DNA of 64,000 nt from Pyxidicoccus trucidator (GCF_010894435.1 NZ_JAAIXZ010000006.1:434001-498000); one strand, 5' to 3'. Numbered from the stretch's first letter, positions 44,852 through 54,746 are shown. A program made the numbers and translations. The notes: generated from the sequence alone by a model not told the origin.

Positions 44852-47800
44852 ATGCCCCGCATGCCCGCCAACCGCCGGCTGCCTTGCTGGCACGCCCTGG
44901 CCACCTTTCTCCTGCTGACAACGGCGGGGTGTGCCTTCGTCACACCCCGTTTCCCTCAGAACGTTCAGGCGTCCTTCGCCCGGGACGAGATGCACAAGCT
45001 GACGACGGAGTCGCTGGTCCTCTACTACCCGGCGCAGCTCCGGGGCTCCGCCCTGCGGATGGCGTCGCGACTGGAGGGCTGCGTCCAGCGGCTGCGGGGG
45101 AAGGCCTGGAGCCAGTCCCCGAGGGAGCGGGTGCTCGTCTACCTGACGAGCTCGGACTTCAACAACGCGTACGTGGTGGCGGACTACGCGAGCACGCCGC
45201 AGCAGATGGTGCTGCCCGCGCACGTGACGCTGGAGCTGTTCCATCTCTTCAACCTGGGCGAGGTGGACATCGGCGACGTGGCCTGCCACGAGGCCGTGCA
45301 CTACGTGCAGCTCCAGCAGACGGACGGGCTCTGGGGCTTCCTCAACCTGCTCACCGGCGGCCTCTTCCAGCCCAACTCGTTCACCGAGTCGTGGTTCCTG
45401 GAGGGGCTGGCCACGTACTACGAGGGCCAGTTCGGCAAGGACACGGGACGCCCGCACAGCCCGGTGTGGCGCGGCTGGTTCTCGTCGGTGGTGCAGGCGC
45501 GCGGGGGCGAGCTGAACGCGGGGTACCTCTCCCCGGAGCAGCGGGCGTTGGATCCGTTCGGTGGCAACTACATCACCGGCATGCACTTCGTGGAGTACCT
45601 GGCCGCGAAGTACGGCGAGAAGAAGCTGTGGCGGCTGGTGGATGAGCAGGGCGACTCCCTTGTTCCTCCGCTCGGAGTGACGCTGCGCTTCAAGAGCGTG
45701 TACGGGCGGGACATCGGGTCGCTGTTCGAGGAGTACACGCAGGTGCTGCGCCGGGGGCTGGTGGTGCGCGAGCGGCCGGCCTCGCAGCGGGTCTGGCTGG
45801 CGGACGCGGGCTTCTTCTCGCGGATGACGTCTCATGCGGAGAGCGGGGCCACGGCGCTGCTGGGCGTGGGGCGTGAGGAGTACTCGCGGCTCTCGGTGCG
45901 CGAGGCGGACGGGCGCGTGCGCTTCGAGCGCCCGCTGGTGGAGCTGCTGCCCGGGCGGCGCTGGGTGCTGGGGAGTCCGTCGCTGGTGAGCGGCATGTCC
46001 TTCAGCCGCGACGGTGCGTGGCTGTACCTGGTGATGGCGGACCTGAACGCGGAGGGTGGCTACTCGGCGCGGCTGTGGCGGGTGGACGCGCGCACGGGTG
46101 ACGTGGTGCGCACGTGGGAGGACGTAGAGGGGATGGGGGGAGACGTCACGCCGGATGGCACGGCGTACGTGTTCGTGAGCGTCGAGGGCGACACGGCCAA
46201 CGTGGTGCGGATGGATCTGGAGACGGGGCGCCGCGAGGCGCTCACCCGGTTCGAGGCGAACGCGCCGGTGGGGCCACCGACGGTGGCGCCGGATGGGAAG
46301 CGGATGGTGTTCCCACTGGCGGGGGGCCAGGGCTGGGACCTGGTGCTGCGCGAGGCGGATGGGAGCCTGCGCTGGCTGACACGGGACGGGCGCTTCAACT
46401 ACTCGCCGCGCTGGCTGGACTCGGAGCGCATCGTGTTCCTGCGCGAGCACGAGGGCCGGCTCCAGGCGCATGTGATGACGGTGGCCACGCGAGAGTTCAT
46501 CCGAATCACGGATGCGCCGCACCTGGTGATGGACGTAAGCCCGGTGGGGACGAACGAGGTGGCGTTCCTCAATCGGTTCGGGACGGGTTTCACCATCGAC
46601 CGTGCGCCGATCTCGCCCATAGCGGGTGCGGAGAGCGCGGGTGTCGCCGCGGCTCAGCCTGGAGAGGGCACTGCACCGTCCCCTGACACCGGGACTCCCA
46701 CGGAGCCCTCCCCGGCTGTACCTCCGACGTCGGGCGAGCGGCACGCGGGTGCGCAGGAGGCTTCGCCGCCTCCCTCGACACCTGATGGTCCAGCGCAGGC
46801 CCCAGGCGGAGCATCGCAAGTCCCATCACCGGAGGCAGTCGCTCAGCGTCCGGGCGAACCTTCGCAGCCTACGGTTCCTGAAGCGGCAGTGCAGCCGCCC
46901 GCTGAGTCCCCACAGGAGTTTGCTGAGTTCCCAGGCACGGCCGGCCAGCAGCCGGCGCCCGATGCCTCCGCGCAGTCCCCTGCGACGCCCGACGCACCTG
47001 CCCAGTCTCCCGACGCGCCCGTCCAGCCTGCACCGTCAGACGGACTCGCGGGCAGTGAGGGCACCCCCGCACCGGCACCGCCCTCCCCTGCCCCGGAGAC
47101 CACCGACGTGCCCCCGGCGCTCGCGGACCTGGATGGGCCCGTGGGTGCGCCGCCAACGGCCCCGGGGGCCGACCTGAACATCCTCTCCGACGAGCGCTAC
47201 TCGACGCTGGAGGGCTTCTTCATCCCCGAGTTCCGTCTGCCGTACATCCTGGCGGCGACGGACGAGGACGACACGGACGAGATCCTCGTGAGCGGAGGGT
47301 TGGCGCTGTCGGGCCAGGACCGGCTCGGCTTCCACGGGTACTCGCTGCTGCTGGCCTTCAGCACCGAGGAGGACGAGCCAAGCCTGTCCCTGGCCTACGG
47401 CAACGCGCAGCTCGCGCCCTGGTACATCCAGGTGTCCGCCTCGCGCATCCGCGAGAACACCCGCACGGACCTGCAAGCCGTGGCGTTCGCCACGCGCACG
47501 TTCTGGACCACGCCGGTGTCGGTGGGCCTGCTGGCGCTGCGGCGCGAGTACGACAGGACGGAGCGCTTCCCAGGCCTCACCACGCGGCTCATCGGACCTG
47601 AGGTGTCGGCCTCGTACTTCGCGGGGGACTCCACCTCGTACGGAGGCACGCAGCGCGGGCTGGGGCTGACGGTGGCGGCGGGCGTGTACCCGGGCGCCTT
47701 CTTCCGCGAGTCCACCATGGGCGACGTGCGCCTGGGCCTGGACGCCTTCCTGGGCGGCCTGCCCTTCACGGGGAAGGACAACCTCCAGTTCACCGCGGTG

Positions 47801-48265
47801 GCGCGCTACCTGCCCGGCTCTCCCTCTGGCCTGCTGGAGGTGGGAGGCATCAGCGCGGGAGAGCTCTGGTACAGCAGCCGCGACTCGACGGAGACGTCAC
47901 GACTGCCGCTCGAGCTCCAACCCGGAGTCGCCTTCAGCGAGTACCTGCGCGGCTACGAGGACCTGACGACGCGCGCGAGCAATGCGCTCATCGGCACCGC
48001 GACGTACCGCTACCGAGTGCCCATCGACTACGGCTGGGCGTCCACGCTCTGGGTGCTGCCGTCGCTGTTCGTGAGCGACTTCGAGGTGGAGGGCTTCGGC
48101 TCACTGGCGCGAGTGGACAACCGGAACAACCTCGGCGCGGTGGGAGCCTCGGCGTCGCTGAGCCTCACCTTCGGGCAGGCGATACCAGTTTCGATCTTCT
48201 ACCAGTACGCCTACCGCTTCGAGCGCGGCCTGGACGACCTGCATTTGGTCGGCTTCGGCCTCTAA
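44852..48265 (+). CDS. Lipoprotein fusion: gluzincin-like peptidase, beta-propeller, outer-membrane barrel (1137 aa)
   Basis: Lipobox LLTTAGC (Cys27). Residues about 45-320 carry HEAVH at 146-150 and WFLEGLA with E184, the zinc-site pattern of gluzincin peptidases. Residues about 330-590 are TolB/WD-like blades (SFSRDGAWLYLVMADLN, MDLETGRREALTRFEANAPV). A Pro/Ala/Ser-rich linker spans about 600-770. The C-terminal 350 residues are amphipathic strands like a surface-antigen barrel, ending in the aromatic-rich YQYAYRFERGLDDLHLVGFGL region. ATG 44852 or 44861 is possible. It was probably assembled from a peptidase-propeller and a BamA-like barrel. Confidence 0.8.
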   Translation: MPRMPANRRLPCWHALATFLLLTTAGCAFVTPRFPQNVQASFARDEMHKLTTESLVLYYPAQLRGSALRMASRLEGCVQRLRGKAWSQSPRERVLVYLTSSDFNNAYVVADYASTPQQMVLPAHVTLELFHLFNLGEVDIGDVACHEAVHYVQLQQTDGLWGFLNLLTGGLFQPNSFTESWFLEGLATYYEGQFGKDTGRPHSPVWRGWFSSVVQARGGELNAGYLSPEQRALDPFGGNYITGMHFVEYLAAKYGEKKLWRLVDEQGDSLVPPLGVTLRFKSVYGRDIGSLFEEYTQVLRRGLVVRERPASQRVWLADAGFFSRMTSHAESGATALLGVGREEYSRLSVREADGRVRFERPLVELLPGRRWVLGSPSLVSGMSFSRDGAWLYLVMADLNAEGGYSARLWRVDARTGDVVRTWEDVEGMGGDVTPDGTAYVFVSVEGDTANVVRMDLETGRREALTRFEANAPVGPPTVAPDGKRMVFPLAGGQGWDLVLREADGSLRWLTRDGRFNYSPRWLDSERIVFLREHEGRLQAHVMTVATREFIRITDAPHLVMDVSPVGTNEVAFLNRFGTGFTIDRAPISPIAGAESAGVAAAQPGEGTAPSPDTGTPTEPSPAVPPTSGERHAGAQEASPPPSTPDGPAQAPGGASQVPSPEAVAQRPGEPSQPTVPEAAVQPPAESPQEFAEFPGTAGQQPAPDASAQSPATPDAPAQSPDAPVQPAPSDGLAGSEGTPAPAPPSPAPETTDVPPALADLDGPVGAPPTAPGADLNILSDERYSTLEGFFIPEFRLPYILAATDEDDTDEILVSGGLALSGQDRLGFHGYSLLLAFSTEEDEPSLSLAYGNAQLAPWYIQVSASRIRENTRTDLQAVAFATRTFWTTPVSVGLLALRREYDRTERFPGLTTRLIGPEVSASYFAGDSTSYGGTQRGLGLTVAAGVYPGAFFRESTMGDVRLGLDAFLGGLPFTGKDNLQFTAVARYLPGSPSGLLEVGGISAGELWYSSRDSTETSRLPLELQPGVAFSEYLRGYEDLTTRASNALIGTATYRYRVPIDYGWASTLWVLPSLFVSDFEVEGFGSLARVDNRNNLGAVGASASLSLTFGQAIPVSIFYQYAYRFERGLDDLHLVGFGL

Positions 48266-48388
48266 AACCAGCGTTCTCGATTACTGCGGTTGGCCCGCGA
48301 AAACGGGGGGCAACTTCAGTGGGCGATGACGCCCTGTTCCTGCGTCCGGTGAGCGTCAGGCAAGATTTCGCGTGAGAGGGTTCAGCCG

Positions 48389-48562
48389 ATGCGCTTCAAC
48401 TCATTGCTGTCTGCCGGGAACCGCGTGCGCCTGGCGGAAGGTGTCATGGACCTACGGCGGAGCTCGCGCCTCTTCGCGGAGGGCTTCACCACTCTCACCG
48501 AGGTCCTTGCTCCTGACTGCACCCCTCCGATGCCGCCTCTGGGCCACCATCAATTGGCTTGA
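48389..48562 (+). CDS. Possible small protein (57 aa)
   Basis: ATG 48389 has GAGAGGG eight bases upstream. The reading frame (MRFNSLLSAGNRVRLAEGV onward, ending PPLGHHQLA) has mostly G/C third positions for the first 40 codons, as in real genes here. It is the only candidate in the 330 bp between the two large lipoproteins. No homolog was recognised. It may be a real short protein, a decayed gene end, or chance. Confidence 0.3.
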   Translation: MRFNSLLSAGNRVRLAEGVMDLRRSSRLFAEGFTTLTEVLAPDCTPPMPPLGHHQLA

Positions 48563-48595
48563 CTCGAAGTCCGAGCAATCTATGACACGAAGTCA

Positions 48596-51500
48596 ATGCC
48601 CCCGAGACTCAGACATCGTGTTCGTGGATTGCCATCCGCCAGCCTCCTCCTACTGGCGTTGACCTCCGCCTGTGATTCGAAAGTGCCTGGGCCCGAGTCA
48701 CCGCCTCCCGTGCCCTCCGTAGGCCAGGTGAAGGCCCGGCTGGACCCTTCCACCCTGTTCACTGACGTCGCGTTCGTGGGCACCGACCCATGCTCCACCA
48801 CCGAGATGGACTATGGCGTCATCGACAATTGCTACAACGTGGAGAACCCTCAACGCCCGAGCATCTTTCGCGAGCTGTCCTCCGCGTGGCGCCCCTACCG
48901 CGAGCTCTACACCAACCCACTGGAGTTGCGCCCCTCCTCGCTCACGGGGGTGATGCAACCCTTTCCCCCGTTCGAGTATGACCGGGGCGTCCACCTCCCG
49001 AAGCGGCCCGAGTACAACGACGCGGCCAATGCCGTCCAGGTCCTGCCATTCAATCGCGGGACCAATGACGGGCGCCTCTTCATTCGCGGAGGGTGCAAAG
49101 GCTGCGCGGAAGGCTCCGTCCTGTACACGTTCCGCCCCGAAGTGCTCGGCCAGGACTTCCGCTACGACTTCTCCGGGAAAGGCTTCCGCTTCGCGCAGAG
49201 CAGCATCGGGGCGCAACTCCATCCATTCGTCTACTACAACCCCCTCGACTCAACGCTCCCCGCGAAGAACAACGACCACTTCCCCGACGCCCTGCAAAGC
49301 ACGCTCTGTGAAGACTCGGTGAGCATCCTGGAGCCGGGCGCCCATGGACGCAACCCGGTCGCCTGCACCGCCCGATATGTCGAGAACTCCGCTCCCCTCC
49401 CTGGGGACTGCTACGAGGTCTCCCTCGTCTACGGCTTGAATGCGCATGACATCAATCGCTGGGAATTGCGCTCCGTGGACCTGACGGTCTTCGTCCGCAA
49501 GCCGAAGACGCTAGGCGCCGGAGAGGCGGACACGTCCACCCCCGAGGGATGGGCCATCTGGGTCTATCCCCGCTCGCCCGAGGGCGAGGTGAAGTCGCTG
49601 CCCACCTGGGACCTGCCGCCGTTCAAGCCCTTCGACTTCCAGGAAGTGCCCTGGAACGCCATGGCCGCCAACTCCGCCTATGCCTTTCCCTGGGCCCCGG
49701 ACACCATCGACTGGGAATTGCTGCTCACCACGCACCCCAAGTCCCAATGTTACTTCGAGGCACCGCACTGGCCGGATCCCACTCCCATCTACCGGCGCAA
49801 TACATCGCCCTCCGCCCCCAAATGGTGTCAGTTCTTCGACCGGCAGAGCCGCCAATCCATGCCCCTGGTGGAGGACGACGAGGACGCCACCATCGGCAAC
49901 GGAAGCACCTGGGATGGCCTGCAGAGTTCGGAGAAGAACCTGGCCATGTTCGAGCCCGCGACGAGTGGTGACGGGAAGCTGCTCCTCCTGAACATGCGAG
50001 GCCTCTTCTATTCCGTCGGGAATGATACCTGCCGCGCTTCGAGCTGGAGGCACTTCAAGCCCATCAGCATGATGCCCATCGACCCGGACGTGAACATGCG
50101 CTACGAGCTGGCGAAGTCACAGGTGGTCAACGGCAGCCCGCTGCCCTTCCGGGACACGCTGGACAATCCCATACCCTATGGCGTGCTCAACCAGTGGGCG
50201 TATCCATGGTTGGATCGCGACGGGAAGAACCTCTTCTTCGCCGCGAAGAGCAACAACCAGGACGGCTACTACGCACGTCAGGTGTTCCGTGAGGATCTGC
50301 GCAGCACGAACAGCGAGACGGACGTCACCACCTGCTCTCCGTCGGACGACGCCCGGGCGACGTTCAACCCGGATCGGAGCGGTGGACAGGCCGTCAGCGT
50401 GCTCGGCGCCTGGACACGCGGAAAGGCCATCATCCTCGACAACGGCCTGAACCTCACCGACCTGGCCGGAAATCACCAGGACCGTTGGCAGCGCACCTAT
50501 GATTTGCGCCTGTATGCTGGCGACGACCTCTCGCTGACCCCCAGGGGTAGCACGGCGATCTTCTCGTTCGAGAACCAGCTCAATCACTTCCAGGCCTTGC
50601 GCCCCACGTTGCCCTTCGACGTGGTGTGGAACATCCAGTCCAACACCCAGCGCAACGCCGAGGTCGCCTTCGACGACTACCTCCACCAGGGCGCCTTCGT
50701 CATCGCCCACATGAACGCCGCCATGCGCATGGACGAGTCGCCCTATACCGGGAACCGGGCCGAGACCTTCCTCCAGGATGGCTTCGTCCCATACAACGCC
50801 TGGGCAAACGTGGGCGGAGGTCAGCTCGCCGACTTCCGCTTCAAGCGCAACCCCCTCGCACAGAACGCCGCCACGGGCAGCCCGGAGTTCGGGATGAACG
50901 GCCCCTGGCCCCCGGCCAACGTGCGACTGCGCGGTGGCGCGCGCATCGAGCCCGTGGCGCTCGGCGGCGTCAGTGGCAAGGGCGTCTGGCTGGACGGTCT
51001 CAATGACTTCATGGACATGGGCTATCGCGTCCAGAGCTCGCAGCGCGACTGGCTGTTCGGCATCTGGCTCGACTCACGTCACCAGAATCTCCACTTCCCG
51101 GTGCCCGTCGTTCGGAGCCCACCCCGCACCATCTTCTACTTCTCCGACGAATCGTGGGTGGGGCTCGTCCAGGTGACGACGTTCAATGGCACCTCGTGGA
51201 GTGACGGGCACGAGCTGCAGGTCCACAACGGTCCTTCCCGTGTCACCCAGACCGTCGACCTGGGCTCGCTCGTCGAGGTGGGCCGCTACTTCCACTTCGG
51301 CATGAAGCTCTACACCGAGGCCGGGGAACGGAAGCTGGCGGTCTACATCAACGGCACGTGGCACTCGACGCTCACCGTCGCCCCGAGCGATGTGGGCTTC
51401 GACCCGATGTACAACTCGATGAATGGCTGGACGTGGATGGACGTGAGCGACCCGGGCCCCTCCATCGCCCCGGACCAATTCCGCCGACCCTTCAAGGGCT

Positions 51501-52111
51501 GGGTGGACGAATTGCGCATCTACGCCCTGGCGCCGGGCGACGCACAGCGGCCCTGGACCGAGGAATTCATCTGCAACCAGGCGCTCGGGACGATGGTGGA
51601 CGTGTCCTGGTCGCCATGGGAGACGTGGCACCCTCAGCTCGGCGATCTGCGCTTGCGCGCCTCTCTGTATCCCGGCTCCCGGTATGTCCTCTGCGAGCAG
51701 ATGGCGCTGCACTCCTATTCAGAGCCGCTCGACTACCCACCACAATACGGGGAGGGCCTCTGCATCGACCGCGTCCACAAGAATCCCCTCGCAGATCCGA
51801 GCCATTCCGAACGGTGCCTGCGCGCCGGACTCCTGTCGCTGCCCACGCTCCAGTCCACCCAGCCGCGTCCGGACAGCAAGCCCAATGCCTTCTGTCTCTC
51901 GTGCCATACCAGCACGGCCACGCTGCCCGGCATGCAAATGGATGCCCTGGCGGCGGGCACCGGGCCCCGCTTCGAGGACCGGCGGAGACAGCCGATGAAT
52001 GTCCCCGCCGTGCTGGGAGGCGTCGTACCTCCCTGGCTCACCCAGGGCATCGACCTGCCGGACGGCACGCGCACCCTGGACCATTACTTCGACCACTTCC
52101 CCGCGCCGTGA
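48596..52111 (+). CDS. Large lipoprotein with LamG-like domain and a single CXXCH heme site (1171 aa)
   Basis: Lipobox ALTSAC (Cys26). The N-terminal 700 residues look like beta-rich secreted sequence with scattered Cys pairs (GGCKGCAEG). Residues about 790-990 resemble a LamG/concanavalin-like sandwich (GKGVWLDGLNDFMDMGYR, YINGTWHSTLTV, GWVDELRIYAL). Near the end, CLSCH at 1100-1104 is a c-type heme motif with PGMQMDA downstream as a possible axial Met. This suggests a surface-anchored, carbohydrate- or polymer-binding protein with an electron-transfer or sensory heme. The ribosome site is weak. Confidence 0.75.
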   Translation: MPPRLRHRVRGLPSASLLLLALTSACDSKVPGPESPPPVPSVGQVKARLDPSTLFTDVAFVGTDPCSTTEMDYGVIDNCYNVENPQRPSIFRELSSAWRPYRELYTNPLELRPSSLTGVMQPFPPFEYDRGVHLPKRPEYNDAANAVQVLPFNRGTNDGRLFIRGGCKGCAEGSVLYTFRPEVLGQDFRYDFSGKGFRFAQSSIGAQLHPFVYYNPLDSTLPAKNNDHFPDALQSTLCEDSVSILEPGAHGRNPVACTARYVENSAPLPGDCYEVSLVYGLNAHDINRWELRSVDLTVFVRKPKTLGAGEADTSTPEGWAIWVYPRSPEGEVKSLPTWDLPPFKPFDFQEVPWNAMAANSAYAFPWAPDTIDWELLLTTHPKSQCYFEAPHWPDPTPIYRRNTSPSAPKWCQFFDRQSRQSMPLVEDDEDATIGNGSTWDGLQSSEKNLAMFEPATSGDGKLLLLNMRGLFYSVGNDTCRASSWRHFKPISMMPIDPDVNMRYELAKSQVVNGSPLPFRDTLDNPIPYGVLNQWAYPWLDRDGKNLFFAAKSNNQDGYYARQVFREDLRSTNSETDVTTCSPSDDARATFNPDRSGGQAVSVLGAWTRGKAIILDNGLNLTDLAGNHQDRWQRTYDLRLYAGDDLSLTPRGSTAIFSFENQLNHFQALRPTLPFDVVWNIQSNTQRNAEVAFDDYLHQGAFVIAHMNAAMRMDESPYTGNRAETFLQDGFVPYNAWANVGGGQLADFRFKRNPLAQNAATGSPEFGMNGPWPPANVRLRGGARIEPVALGGVSGKGVWLDGLNDFMDMGYRVQSSQRDWLFGIWLDSRHQNLHFPVPVVRSPPRTIFYFSDESWVGLVQVTTFNGTSWSDGHELQVHNGPSRVTQTVDLGSLVEVGRYFHFGMKLYTEAGERKLAVYINGTWHSTLTVAPSDVGFDPMYNSMNGWTWMDVSDPGPSIAPDQFRRPFKGWVDELRIYALAPGDAQRPWTEEFICNQALGTMVDVSWSPWETWHPQLGDLRLRASLYPGSRYVLCEQMALHSYSEPLDYPPQYGEGLCIDRVHKNPLADPSHSERCLRAGLLSLPTLQSTQPRPDSKPNAFCLSCHTSTATLPGMQMDALAAGTGPRFEDRRRQPMNVPAVLGGVVPPWLTQGIDLPDGTRTLDHYFDHFPAP

Positions 52112-52121
52112 AGACGGGGAC

Positions 52122-52146
52122 GGAGGGGGCCGGCACGAGCCCCTCC
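52122..52146. terminator. GC-rich hairpin between convergent genes
   Basis: GGAGGGG (52122-52128) pairs with CCCCTCC (52140-52146). It lies 11 bp after the large lipoprotein gene and between convergent genes, so it may end transcription from the left. No T-run. Confidence 0.45.
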
Positions 52147-52262
52147 GGGTAGCACCCGCGTCCACTGCCGGTAGGGCACCTGCAAGTGCGCGAGAGCCAC
52201 GAAATCGGGGCAAGCCCACGTCACACGAAGTGAGGGAGAGCCGCGGAACGGGGCAACTTCAC

Positions 52263-52823
52263 TCAACGCCTTTTCGCCAGCCCGTACAACCCACGAGCCC
52301 GCGCATAGGCAATCGCCCCCGCGGGCACGAGCTCCGCCGGCTCCACGCCCCGCGCGAGCAGATCCCTCACCAGCGTGGAGGACACCTCCGCCAGCGGCGG
52401 CCCCACCGTCTCTGGCGCCGGGTAGCCCGCGCGGTAGAGCACCGTCACTCGCGCCATCTCGCGGATGCGCCCGAAGTCCTTCCAATTGGGCAAGTCCTTG
52501 AGGATGTCACTGCCGATGATGAACGACCACTCGATGTCCGGGTAGCGCTCCACCAACAGGGACAGCGTGTCCACCGTGCGCCCGGTGAGCCCTGGCTCGC
52601 GCTCCACGAGCGTCGTCTTCAGCCAGCCCGAGGTCTCCGTGCACAGCGCCTCGCACATGGCCACCCGGTGCTCGAAGTCCTCCATCTGCTTGCCGAAGGG
52701 GTGCTGCCACGACGGCATCAACCACACCTCGTCCACGCCCTGCGTGGCGTGTACGTACGTGGCGGCCATCAGGTGTCCCACGTGGGGCGGGTTGAACGAA
52801 CCTCCGAGGAGCGCCACCTTCAC
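52263..52823 (-). CDS. nadD: Nicotinate-nucleotide adenylyltransferase
   Basis: Forms deamido-NAD+ from NaMN and ATP in NAD synthesis. 186 residues with the nucleotidyltransferase motif GGSFNPPHVGHL at 7-18, MPSWQHPFGKQ, FIIGSDILKDLPNWKDF and the C-terminal PLAEVSSTLVRDLL (the ISST-like motif), all typical of NadD. It is the last gene of a minus-strand run, 13 bp after the phosphoesterase-like gene. Confidence 0.92.
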   Translation of the reverse strand: MKVALLGGSFNPPHVGHLMAATYVHATQGVDEVWLMPSWQHPFGKQMEDFEHRVAMCEALCTETSGWLKTTLVEREPGLTGRTVDTLSLLVERYPDIEWSFIIGSDILKDLPNWKDFGRIREMARVTVLYRAGYPAPETVGPPLAEVSSTLVRDLLARGVEPAELVPAGAIAYARARGLYGLAKRR

Positions 52824-52836
52824 GTCCGGCCTCGCT

Positions 52837-53508
52837 TCACTTGAGCGTCAGCTTCGAGGACTTCTTCTCCAGCACCAGCAGCCGGGGCTCCACCACCACG
52901 TGCCCGTCCAGCCGGAACGCGGAGAAGCCCAGATCACGGTCCACCTTCTCCAGCAGCGCGCACGTCTGCTCGGCCGCGCCCACCAGCCGTCCCGGGGTGA
53001 TGAAGTAGCGGGGGCCGATCTGCACCACCTTCGGCTCCGACTCCTTCCCGTGGATGAACACCGCCGCGTTCATCAGGTCATCGCGCGACAAATCATTCTT
53101 GTCGTGCACCACGCAGCACAGCGTGTCGCCGACCAGATCCATCACCTTGTTGTTGATGGACGGATCCCGGTACTGGAGCGACTCGCGCTCCGGCACGCGG
53201 ACGAAGCGCTCCATGACGAGCCGCCGGTCATCCTCCGAGGCCAGCTCTGCTGGAGCCGCCCCGCGAGCCGGCGTGCGCGGCAGCGAGTCCTGGGTGCCCA
53301 GCCAGTTCGACACGTCCGCCAGGAAGTCGGTGTCCGAGTACTCGCGCCCGCCCCGGGCCTTCTGCCGCCGCCACAGCACCCACTCGTCCAGGTCCGTGTA
53401 GCGCGCACCCGCGAAGATGAAGCGGCGCGCGCCCTTCGAGCGCAGCAGCTCGTAGGCCGCGTCAAAGGCCTCGAGGTCACCGTGGCTGTCAGAGAAGACG
53501 CCGATCAC
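52837..53508 (-). CDS. Divergent calcineurin-like phosphoesterase (223 aa)
   Basis: Begins MIGVFSDSHGD, the first metal motif (D-x-H) of calcineurin-like phosphoesterases. The second motif GDxxD is replaced by FAGARYTDLDEW, and no GNHD/E is present; the rest has a C-terminal VIHGKESEPKVVQIGP-like region. It is probably a non-canonical member with altered or lost catalysis. GTG start at 53508. It lies in line with nadD and namZ. Confidence 0.7.
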   Translation of the reverse strand: MIGVFSDSHGDLEAFDAAYELLRSKGARRFIFAGARYTDLDEWVLWRRQKARGGREYSDTDFLADVSNWLGTQDSLPRTPARGAAPAELASEDDRRLVMERFVRVPERESLQYRDPSINNKVMDLVGDTLCCVVHDKNDLSRDDLMNAAVFIHGKESEPKVVQIGPRYFITPGRLVGAAEQTCALLEKVDRDLGFSAFRLDGHVVVEPRLLVLEKKSSKLTLK

Positions 53509-53524
53509 GTGGAAGCCCCCACGG

Positions 53525-54706
53525 TCAAGCGTACAGCAGGTAGGCCGCCCTTTGCTTCGCGAAGGTCTCCGCCTGGGCGGAGAACCCCTCCATCAGCCGG
53601 TCCAGGGGCCACCCCGCCTCGATTCCACGGCGAACCTGGGCCGTGCCGCACAGCAAATCGAAGGCCGGGACGTCCTCGACGAACTCGTACGCGTCCGCCC
53701 GCCAGTCGAACTTCCCAGGCCCCAGGTCATGCAGGGCCTGGAAGATGGCGATGCCGGTGCGCAGCGGCAGGAACGCCTGCCGGTCCGTCACGTGGATGAA
53801 GGCGCCGTTGCAGGACTCACCCTTGTACTTGTCGAACGTGGGGGTGAAGCCCACCGCGCGGAACGCCACGCCCGGCAGGTCCTCCTTCGCCAGCCGAGCC
53901 AGCAGCGAGTCCGTGTCCACCCATGGGGCGCCAAACTGCTCGAAGGGGCGGCAGGTGCCCCGGCCCTCGGAGACGTTGGTGCCCTCGCCCAGGCACATGC
54001 CCGGGTACACCAGCGCGGTGTCCGGCGTGGGCATGTTGGGCGACGGAGAGATGAAGGGCAGCCCGGTTTCGTCCCAGAACCGCGCGCGGCGCCAGCCCTC
54101 GCACGGCACCACCGTCAGCTCGCAGCCGAAGCCCTCCTGCGTGTTGAAGAGCCGGGCCAGCTCGCCCGCCGTCATGCCGTGGCGGTTGGGCAGCGCGTAC
54201 AGGCCCACGAAGGAGCGGAAGCCCTCCCCCACCAGGTTGCCTTCCATGGCCGCGCCGTTGAGCGGGTTGGGCCTGTCCAACACGTAGAAGGGCACGCGCG
54301 CCTTCGCGGCGGCCTTCATCGCCAGGGCCATGGTGTAGACGTAGGTGTAGTAGCGGCTGCCCACGTCCTGGATGTCGAAGACGAGCGCGTCCAGCCCCTG
54401 CAGCCACTCCTGGCGGGGCGACAGCGACTCGAAAGTGGAGCCATAGAGGCTGTGCACGGGCACGCCGGTGCGCCTGTCCCGCGCCTCGCCCACGGCCACC
54501 ATGTACTGCGCCTCGCCACGGATGCCGTGCTCGGGGCCGAAGAGGGCCGCCAGCTTCACGCCGTCGTTGCCGGCCAGCAGGTCCGCCAGGTGGCGGAAGC
54601 GCGAGTCCACGCTGGTGGGATTGACGATGGCGCCCACGCGCTTCCCCTTCAACGCGGAGAAGCCCTGCTCCACCCAGACATCCAGTCCCGTCTTCACCTT
54701 CGTCAC
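53525..54706 (-). CDS. namZ: DUF1343 / NamZ exo-beta-N-acetylmuramidase (393 aa)
   Basis: DUF1343 proteins of the NamZ type remove N-acetylmuramic acid from peptidoglycan fragments. Characteristic motifs: VGAIVNPTSVD, LFGPEHGIRGEA, VFDIQDVGSRYYTYVYTM, VLDRPNPLNG, RHGMTAGELARLFN and SPNMPTPDTALVYPGMCL. No signal peptide is visible at the GTG start, so it may be cytoplasmic or exported by an unusual route. Neighbours do not form an obvious recycling operon. Confidence 0.88.
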   Translation of the reverse strand: MTKVKTGLDVWVEQGFSALKGKRVGAIVNPTSVDSRFRHLADLLAGNDGVKLAALFGPEHGIRGEAQYMVAVGEARDRRTGVPVHSLYGSTFESLSPRQEWLQGLDALVFDIQDVGSRYYTYVYTMALAMKAAAKARVPFYVLDRPNPLNGAAMEGNLVGEGFRSFVGLYALPNRHGMTAGELARLFNTQEGFGCELTVVPCEGWRRARFWDETGLPFISPSPNMPTPDTALVYPGMCLGEGTNVSEGRGTCRPFEQFGAPWVDTDSLLARLAKEDLPGVAFRAVGFTPTFDKYKGESCNGAFIHVTDRQAFLPLRTGIAIFQALHDLGPGKFDWRADAYEFVEDVPAFDLLCGTAQVRRGIEAGWPLDRLMEGFSAQAETFAKQRAAYLLYA

Positions 54707-54746
54707 GACATCCCCTTCCTTCGAGGCAGGCCCGCGGGCCGGGCCT

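Noticed and set aside
52837-53508. Normal calcineurin-like phosphatase
   Set aside because: Only the first metal motif is present. GDxxD and GNHD/E are missing, so I annotate it as divergent instead of active.
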